Source: Microbispora corallina (lineage in GTDB: Bacteria; Actinomycetota; Actinomycetes; Streptosporangiales; Streptosporangiaceae). Taken from it: a stretch of 64,000 bases of DNA. How positions within the stretch are numbered: position 1 is the first letter of the stretch; every line of letters starts with the position of its first letter. Positions 58,850 to 64,000 of this stretch are shown here, in pieces. The position numbers and the translations under genes were made by a program. The notes beneath the pieces are model-generated. The model made no database searches. It saw only the letters and a program-made list of their open reading frames with translations, and was not told the origin of the DNA. The stretch spans positions 62,001 through 126,000 of the forward strand of contig NZ_BOOC01000009.1 in assembly GCF_016863035.1 (NCBI RefSeq), in the 5' to 3' direction.

Positions 58850-61318
58850 ATGGTGACACCTCGCACCCTCCGACGGCCCCTGGTCCTGCTGGCCTCGCTC
58901 GCCGCGCTGGCCGGCGTCCACCTCGTCGCCCTCGCCGGGCCCGCCGCGGCGGCCACCCGGTACGAGGCCGAGAACGCCACGATCTCCCAGGGCGTGGTGG
59001 AGTCGAACCACACCGGCTTCTCCGGGACCGGGTTCGTCAACGGCGACAACGTCGCCGGCAGCTACACGCAGTTCACCTTCACGGCGGCGAGCGCGGGCAC
59101 GGCGACGCTCGTCCTCCGGTACGCCAACGGGACCGGGGCGGCCCGCACGGCGGACGTCGCGGTCGACGGCACGGTCGTGGCGGCCGGCCGCTCGTTCGCG
59201 GCCACGGCCGACTGGGACACCTGGGCGAGCGCGACGTTCACGGCCGACGTGGCCGCGGGCTCCCACACGCTCCGGGTCACCGCGACCGGCGCCGGCGGCA
59301 ACCCGAACCTCGACTACCTGGACGTCACGGTGGCCGCTCCCTCCGCGGTGTACCAGGCGGAGAACGCGACGCTGTCGCAGGCCGACGTGGCCACCAACCA
59401 CACGGGCTACACGGGCGGCGGGTTCGTCGACTACGTGAACACGACCGGCGGCTACATCGAGTGGAACGTCACCGCGGCCTCGGCGGGCGCCGCCACGGTG
59501 ACCCTGCGGTACGCCAACGGGACGTCGATCGACCGGCCGTTAGCGCTCACGGTCAACGGCGCGGCGGCGGGCACCCGGTCCTACCCGGCGACGGCGAACT
59601 GGGACACCTGGGCCGACGACGCGTTCACGGTGAACCTGGCCGCCGGGGCGAACACGATCAGGGCCACGGCGACCACGGCCAACGGCGGCCCGAACGTCGA
59701 CAAGATCACGATCTCGGCGGCCGGCGGCGGCGACACCCAGCCGCCCACGACGCCGGGCACCCCGTCGTGCGGCTCGATCACCACCACCGGCCTGACCCTG
59801 AGCTGGGGCGCCTCCACCGACAACGTGGGCGTGGTGGCGTACGACATCTACAACGACGGCAACAAGCTCGCCGAGGCGCCGGGCAGCCAGACCTCGACGG
59901 CGCTGACGGGTCTCACGCCGAACACCCAGTACCGCCTGTCGGTCTTCGGCCGCGACGCCGCCGGCAACGTGTCGATCGGCAGCCAGACCGTCGCCTGCAC
60001 CACCCTGGCCGCCACGGACGGCCAGGCGCCCACCGCGCCCTCCGGGCTGACCGCTTCGAACGTGACGGCCAACAGCGTCAGGCTGGCGTGGACGGGGTCC
60101 ACCGACAACGTGGGGGTCACCTCCTACGAGGTGCGCAGCGGCGACTCGGTCTACGCGACCGTCACCGGCACGCCGCCGGCGGCCTCGGCGACCGTCACCG
60201 GGCTCGCCTGCGCCTCGCCGTACACGCTGGCCGTGGTGGCCCTGGACGCGGCGGGCAACGTCTCCGCGGCGAGCAACGCGGTCAGCTTCACGACCTCGGC
60301 CTGCGGGAGCTCGGACGGCGGCGTGCCGTCGAGCGTCAGCACGATCTCCTCGGGCTGGACGATCCCATGGGGGCTGTACTGGATGCCCGACGGGCAGTCG
60401 GCGCTGGCCACCGAGCGGGACGACAAGGTGACCTCGGGACAGTTCAAGGTCTTCAAGGTCTCGCTCACCGGCGCGCGGACCCAGGTCGGCACCGTGCCCA
60501 ACGTCGTGACGACCGGGGGCGAGGGCGGCCTGCTCGGCGTGGCCGTCGACCCGAACTGGGCCTCCAACCACTACGTGTACTTCTTCCACACGGCCTCGGA
60601 GGGCAACCGGATCGTCCGGATGACCTACAACGGCACCTCGCTGAGCGGCTACACGATCCTGGTCCAGGGGATCAAGAAGAACAAGTACCACAACGGCGGC
60701 CGGCTGGCCTTCGGCCCCGACGGCTATCTGTACGCCTCCACCGGCGACGCCCAGACGTCGAGCCTCGCGCAGGACACGACCTCGCTGAACGGCAAGATCC
60801 TGCGGATGAGGACCGACGGCACCCCGGCGCCGGGCAACCCGTTCGGGACCCTCGTCTACAGCTACGGCCACCGCAACCCGCAGGGGCTGGCCTTCGACCG
60901 CAACGGCCGCCTGTGGGAGGCCGAGTTCGGCAACAGCCAGTACGACGAGCTCAACCTGATCAAGCCGGGCGCCGACTACGGATGGCCGACCTGTGAGGGC
61001 ACCTGCGGCGTCTCCGGCATGACCAACCCCAAGAAGACCTGGCCGGTCGACCAGGCCTCGCCCAGCGGCATCGCCATCGTCCGCAACGTGATCTACATGG
61101 CGGCGCTGCGCGGCGAGCGGCTCTGGCGCATCCCGATCAGCGGCGACACCGAGAACGTCGGCACGGCGACGGCCTACTACGTCGGCACCTACGGGCGCCT
61201 GCGGACCGTCGTCAAGGTCCCCGGCGCCGACCAGCTGTGGCTGACCACGACCAACTGCGACAACAACGGCAACGCGGCGAACGGGTCCGACAAGGTCTTC
61301 CGGATCTCGATCACCTGA
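58850..61318 (+). CDS. Secreted modular PQQ-type sugar dehydrogenase with two CBMs and two FN3 domains
   Basis: 822 residues. Signal peptide to about residue 35 (PAAAA), CBM6/35-like modules at about 37-160 (YEAENATISQG) and 164-290 (YQAENATLSQA), FN3 domains at about 296-385 and 389-485, and a GDH/sorbosone-dehydrogenase beta-propeller from about 491 (TIPWGLYWMPDGQSALATER; GEGGLLGVAVDPNWASNHYV; YSYGHRNPQGLAFDRNGRLW; WEAEFGNSQYDELNLIKPG). Such enzymes oxidise sugars outside the cell with a quinone cofactor. The carbohydrate modules imply action on polymeric or bound glycan, similar to fungal pyranose dehydrogenases that feed electrons to LPMOs. No LPMO gene is in the window. Confidence 0.9.
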   Translation: MVTPRTLRRPLVLLASLAALAGVHLVALAGPAAAATRYEAENATISQGVVESNHTGFSGTGFVNGDNVAGSYTQFTFTAASAGTATLVLRYANGTGAARTADVAVDGTVVAAGRSFAATADWDTWASATFTADVAAGSHTLRVTATGAGGNPNLDYLDVTVAAPSAVYQAENATLSQADVATNHTGYTGGGFVDYVNTTGGYIEWNVTAASAGAATVTLRYANGTSIDRPLALTVNGAAAGTRSYPATANWDTWADDAFTVNLAAGANTIRATATTANGGPNVDKITISAAGGGDTQPPTTPGTPSCGSITTTGLTLSWGASTDNVGVVAYDIYNDGNKLAEAPGSQTSTALTGLTPNTQYRLSVFGRDAAGNVSIGSQTVACTTLAATDGQAPTAPSGLTASNVTANSVRLAWTGSTDNVGVTSYEVRSGDSVYATVTGTPPAASATVTGLACASPYTLAVVALDAAGNVSAASNAVSFTTSACGSSDGGVPSSVSTISSGWTIPWGLYWMPDGQSALATERDDKVTSGQFKVFKVSLTGARTQVGTVPNVVTTGGEGGLLGVAVDPNWASNHYVYFFHTASEGNRIVRMTYNGTSLSGYTILVQGIKKNKYHNGGRLAFGPDGYLYASTGDAQTSSLAQDTTSLNGKILRMRTDGTPAPGNPFGTLVYSYGHRNPQGLAFDRNGRLWEAEFGNSQYDELNLIKPGADYGWPTCEGTCGVSGMTNPKKTWPVDQASPSGIAIVRNVIYMAALRGERLWRIPISGDTENVGTATAYYVGTYGRLRTVVKVPGADQLWLTTTNCDNNGNAANGSDKVFRISIT

Positions 61319-61325
61319 CGCGGCC

Positions 61326-61366
61326 GCCCCCGGTCCCGGCACGCCTGGCCGTACGGGACCGGGGGC
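61326..61366. terminator. 13-bp hairpin after the dehydrogenase gene
   Basis: GCCCCCGGTCCCG pairs perfectly with CGGGACCGGGGGC (15-nt loop), 7 nt after the stop. Confidence 0.8.
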
Positions 61367-61434
61367 CCGCACGTACGCCCCGGTTCTCACGCGTGCACGG
61401 AGCTCTTCGCGGGGGAGACGGGATGACACACGGG

Positions 61435-61462
61435 CGCTGCCGCCGGTTCCCCGGCGGCAGCG
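61435..61462. terminator. 12-bp hairpin between convergent genes
   Basis: CGCTGCCGCCGG-TTCC-CCGGCGGCAGCG, a 12-bp perfect stem. Serves the minus-strand kinase gene or backs up the terminator at 61326. Confidence 0.7.
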
Positions 61463-61485
61463 TAACAATGTTTCGGTAGCGCGTC

Positions 61486-61499
61486 TGGGAGCGCTCCCA
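61486..61499. promoter_or_regulatory. CebR-type operator TGGGAGCGCTCCCA in a convergent gap
   Basis: A perfect copy of the consensus operator of CebR (LacI-type cellobiose/cellulose regulator). It lies 3 bp from the stop codon of the kinase gene and 168 bp after the dehydrogenase gene, with no start codon in either direction nearby. See the identical core at 63978. Confidence 0.7.
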
Positions 61500-61502
61500 C
61501 TA

Positions 61503-62957
61503 TCATGTGCCGCTCGCCTGGGCCAGGGCCGTCTCCACCTTCGTGAGGGCCGCTTCCAGCTCCTGCTTCAGCAGCGCGGGGAGCCGTCCCTCGCCGTAGC
61601 GCACCGTCAGCTTGTCCCGGACCGCGGCGACGCCCTCACCGTTCGCGACCGCGTTGCGCAGCACCTGCTTCAGGTCGAGCGCCACGTCCTCGTCGATGTC
61701 GTGCGTGGCCTCCGCGCCGTCCACCAGGGTGGCGAAGCGGGTGAGCGCCGCGTCCAGGGCGACCGGCGCCGGCGCCGTGGCCAGCGGCAACGTCGAGACG
61801 TCCGGCCTGCGGGCCGTGGAGGGCGCCTTCGCCGCCACGCCGCGCCGCTCATGGCGGATCCCGCGGGTGGGATGAGGGGTGGGCGCCCCGGACGCGTAGC
61901 CGGACGAGGAACCGGAGCCCGTGCCGGGCTCGGCGACCGCCTCGACCCGGGGGACGTCCGGAGTGATCACAGGCTGCGCCGTCTCGGCGATGGGCGACGG
62001 GCTGGGCAGCGCGACGGCGCGGTTCCCGCCCAGGTCACCGGCGTGCTGGGCGAACCACAGCAGGGCGCCGATGGCGACCGCGCCGACGGCGGCGGCCCCC
62101 CACCCGGCCCCGCGCGGCCCGGGCGGCCGCCCGCCCGACGAGAGCGCCGCCGCGACCGCCCGCGCGCTCGGCCGGTCGGCCGGGTCGGTGGCCAGGCAGC
62201 GGCGGCAGACGTCGGCCACCTCCTGCGGGAGGCCGGGCACCCCCTGCGGGCTGGGTGGGGGACCCTCGCGCCGGGCCGCCTCGATCGCCTCCCAGGTGGT
62301 CTCCGGGTACGGCGGGGCGCCGGTCAGCATCTCGAACAGCAGCACGCCGAGGGCGTACACGTCCACGGCCGGGTCCGCGGTCGTCCCCTTGAGCCGTTCA
62401 GGGGCGACGTACGGCGGGGTGCCGAAGTCGGCCACCACCTGGTCGTCCGCGTCGCCGGTGAACGCGGCGATCCCGAAGTCGAGCAGTTTGGGGCCGTCGG
62501 CGGCCAGCAGGACGTTCTCCGGCGTCACGTCGCGGTGGACGATGCCGCGGTCGTGGGCCGCCGCGAGGACCTCGGCCACCCCGGCCGCGATGGCCACCGC
62601 CTCGGGCCACGGCAACGGCCCCTGCACGATCCGGTCCGCCAGGGGCCGGCCTTCCAGCAGGCGCATCACCACGAACGCCGCGAGCCTGCCGCCGTGGGTG
62701 ACGGTCTCGCCGTAGTCGTACACCTCGATGGCGTCGGGATGGATGAGCCGGGCGGTGGCCCTGGCCTCCCGGCGGATCAGCTCCCGGCCGGGGTTCTCGT
62801 CGTCGAGGGAGCCGTCCAGGACCTTGATCGCGACCATCCGCTGGAGCGCCTGGTCGAAGGCGCGCCAGATGACCGACATCCCACCCGTCGCGATCCGCTC
62901 CTTGAGCTGATAGCGACGGGTCAGGACGTCGCCTTCTTTGAGCTCAGGCCGATTCAC
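61503..62957 (-). CDS. Membrane-anchored Ser/Thr protein kinase
   Basis: 484 residues. Kinase domain (about 15-270): IATGGMSVIWRAF, VAIKVL, HRDVTPENVLL with D143 but Thr145 in place of the usual catalytic-loop Lys, LLDFGIA, GTPPYVAPE. One membrane helix (about 285-303), a Pro/Ser/Gly-rich linker, then a helical extracellular domain of about 110 residues (LDAALTRFATLVDGAEATHD ... LKQELEAALTKVETALAQA), not a PASTA repeat. Start ATG lies inside the 3' end of the LacI gene (14-bp overlap), so kinase and regulator form one operon. Confidence 0.9.
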   Translation of the reverse strand: MNRPELKEGDVLTRRYQLKERIATGGMSVIWRAFDQALQRMVAIKVLDGSLDDENPGRELIRREARATARLIHPDAIEVYDYGETVTHGGRLAAFVVMRLLEGRPLADRIVQGPLPWPEAVAIAAGVAEVLAAAHDRGIVHRDVTPENVLLAADGPKLLDFGIAAFTGDADDQVVADFGTPPYVAPERLKGTTADPAVDVYALGVLLFEMLTGAPPYPETTWEAIEAARREGPPPSPQGVPGLPQEVADVCRRCLATDPADRPSARAVAAALSSGGRPPGPRGAGWGAAAVGAVAIGALLWFAQHAGDLGGNRAVALPSPSPIAETAQPVITPDVPRVEAVAEPGTGSGSSSGYASGAPTPHPTRGIRHERRGVAAKAPSTARRPDVSTLPLATAPAPVALDAALTRFATLVDGAEATHDIDEDVALDLKQVLRNAVANGEGVAAVRDKLTVRYGEGRLPALLKQELEAALTKVETALAQASGT

Positions 62958-63948
62958 GAACCACCAGTTCCGTGGGCAGCACGGGATTGCCCTTGGGCTT
63001 GTCCTCGTCGCCCAGCGCCATGAGCAGCAGACGGGCGGCGAGGGTCGCCATCTCCTCCACGGGCTGGCGGACCGTGGTCAACGACGGCGAGGTGTGCCGG
63101 GCGACCGGGGCGTCGTCGTAGCCGATCACGGCCACGTCGTCGGGCACCTTGCGGCCGGCGCGCCGCAGCGTCTGCATGGCCCCGGCCGCCATCACGTCCG
63201 ACGCCGCGAACACGGCGTCGAGGTGCGGCGCCCGCTGGAGCAGCCACTGCATGGCGTGCGCTCCCGACGCGTGGGTGAAGTCGCCGTACGCCACCGGCAT
63301 GTCGAGCACGCCGGCGTCGCGGAGCGTCTGCCGGAAGCCCTCCAGCCGGTCGCGGGCGGCCGGCAGCGTGGGCGGCCCGGCGATCGTCGCGATGGCCCTG
63401 CGGTTGTTGAGCAGCAGGTGCTCGGCCGCCTGCCGGCCTCCGTCGACGTTGTCCATGTCGACGAACGGCAGGTCGATGCCGTCCGGCGGCCGGCCGGCGC
63501 AGCGCACCGGTATGCCGGACGCGGCCAGCGTGACCGCGAGCGGGTGCCGGGCCCGCGCGCCGACCAGGAGGACGGCGTCCGCGGCGCCCGCGACCAGCGG
63601 CGGGGCGGCGATCGAGGCGGTGGCGGGGGTCGCCGTCATCAGGACCAGCGGGACCCCGTGACTCGCGAGGACCTCCTCGCAGGCCGACAGCAGTCGCGCG
63701 TAGAAGGGCTCGCTGAACAGGCGTGGACTGTGCTCGCAGACGACGGCCGCGATGATCTGCTCGGCCCGCCTGCCGGCCGAGCCCCGGGGGGCCCGGCGCC
63801 GGACGTAGCCCAGGCGCGACATCGCGTCGTGGACCTGCCGGCGGGTCGATGTGGTCACGCGTACCGAGCCGGTCAGGACCCGGGAAGCTGTTGCCGGGGA
63901 GACGCCGGCTGCGGCGGCTACCTCTGCGAGGGTGGGAAGATCGGCCAT
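62944..63948 (-). CDS. LacI family regulator (CebR-like)
   Basis: 334 residues. HTH LAEVAAAAGVSPATASRVLT with hinge DAMSRLGYVRR; effector domain with ADAVLLVGARARHPLAVTLA, DNVDGGRQAAEHLLLNNRRA, VPDDVAVIGYDDAPVARHTS. A perfect CebR palindrome sits 29 bp upstream of the start, which argues for autoregulation and for a cello- or other beta-gluco-oligosaccharide inducer. It is co-transcribed with a receptor-like kinase, which is not the usual CebR neighbourhood. Confidence 0.92.
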   Translation of the reverse strand: MADLPTLAEVAAAAGVSPATASRVLTGSVRVTTSTRRQVHDAMSRLGYVRRRAPRGSAGRRAEQIIAAVVCEHSPRLFSEPFYARLLSACEEVLASHGVPLVLMTATPATASIAAPPLVAGAADAVLLVGARARHPLAVTLAASGIPVRCAGRPPDGIDLPFVDMDNVDGGRQAAEHLLLNNRRAIATIAGPPTLPAARDRLEGFRQTLRDAGVLDMPVAYGDFTHASGAHAMQWLLQRAPHLDAVFAASDVMAAGAMQTLRRAGRKVPDDVAVIGYDDAPVARHTSPSLTTVRQPVEEMATLAARLLLMALGDEDKPKGNPVLPTELVVRESA

Positions 63949-63977
63949 CCGGTCTCCTCGGCCCGAAGTTTCACACG

Positions 63978-63997
63978 GCTTGGGAGCGCTCCCAAGC
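63978..63997. promoter_or_regulatory. CebR-type operator upstream of the LacI gene
   Basis: GCTTGGGAGCGCTCCCAAGC, a perfect 20-bp palindrome containing TGGGAGCGCTCCCA. It heads the LacI-kinase operon and may also control a divergent gene beyond the right edge of the window. Confidence 0.8.
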
Positions 63998-64000
63998 GAA

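Overview
The window is very GC-rich with strong third-position G/C, and it carries filamentous-actinomycete hallmarks: leaderless transcripts, WhiJ-type DUF5753/DUF397 regulator sets, an mreBCD-mrdA-rodA operon, many secreted glycosidases and CebR-like LacI operators. I read it as the chromosome of a Streptosporangiales-like actinomycete (Nonomuraea/Microbispora type). The family assignment is an inference from protein style only. Almost every gene is ordinary chromosomal material. The exceptions are a decayed patch at 11.3-13.2 kb and a possible integrative-element remnant at 55.5-56.5 kb.

Layout. 0-2.2 kb: flavin-dependent oxidoreductase/FMN reductase pair and an SDR that lacks its catalytic Tyr and Lys. 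2.4-10.7 kb: a GntR-led, largely overlapping operon with a complete BMP-type ABC importer, a BiuH-like biuret hydrolase, a catalytically dead sister of that hydrolase, and an AtzF-type allophanate hydrolase; together these form a nitrogen-scavenging pathway from biuret to ammonia and CO2. 10.8-13.2 kb: DoxX, then a decayed patch with one intact SDR, a TetR remnant and a SnoaL-like fragment. 13.3-21.4 kb: sulfotransferase plus glycosyltransferase, a two-component system, an AhpD-like protein, PhzF, an acetate kinase and a methyltransferase. 21.5-25.7 kb: CGNR regulator, then PP2C phosphatase, orphan N6-adenine methylase and soluble Ser/Thr kinase. 26.8-32.3 kb: cell elongation operon.

32.4-42.4 kb: beta-lactamase-fold lipoprotein, agmatinase-family enzyme, cysteine-desulfurase-like enzyme, FabG-like SDR, a pair of PH-domain membrane proteins, a 47-residue basic protein, an MFS carrier, and a first WhiJ-like set (anti-sigma-like ATPase, XRE regulator, DUF397). 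42.5-43.7 kb: three small cytosolic proteins and a lipoprotein. 43.8-53.6 kb: two tandem paralogous LacI regulators ahead of a sugar-binding protein, two permeases, a GH13 alpha-glucosidase-like enzyme and a secreted beta-helix enzyme resembling GH87 alpha-1,3-glucanases. This looks like an alpha-glucan (possibly fungal wall) utilisation locus that borrows its transport ATPase from elsewhere. 53.7-55.3 kb: a second WhiJ-like set with two DUF397 genes. 55.5-56.9 kb: two possible element-derived genes and mscL.

57.0-61.3 kb: a secreted GH20 hexosaminidase and a secreted CBM-CBM-FN3-FN3-PQQ-type dehydrogenase. These two genes share a near-identical TTAGGAA/TTTCCTAA operator. 61.5-64.0 kb: a membrane Ser/Thr kinase and a LacI regulator in one operon, headed by a perfect CebR-type palindrome, with a second such palindrome stranded in the convergent gap downstream. 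No tRNA, rRNA, CRISPR array, complete transposon or replication origin was recognised.
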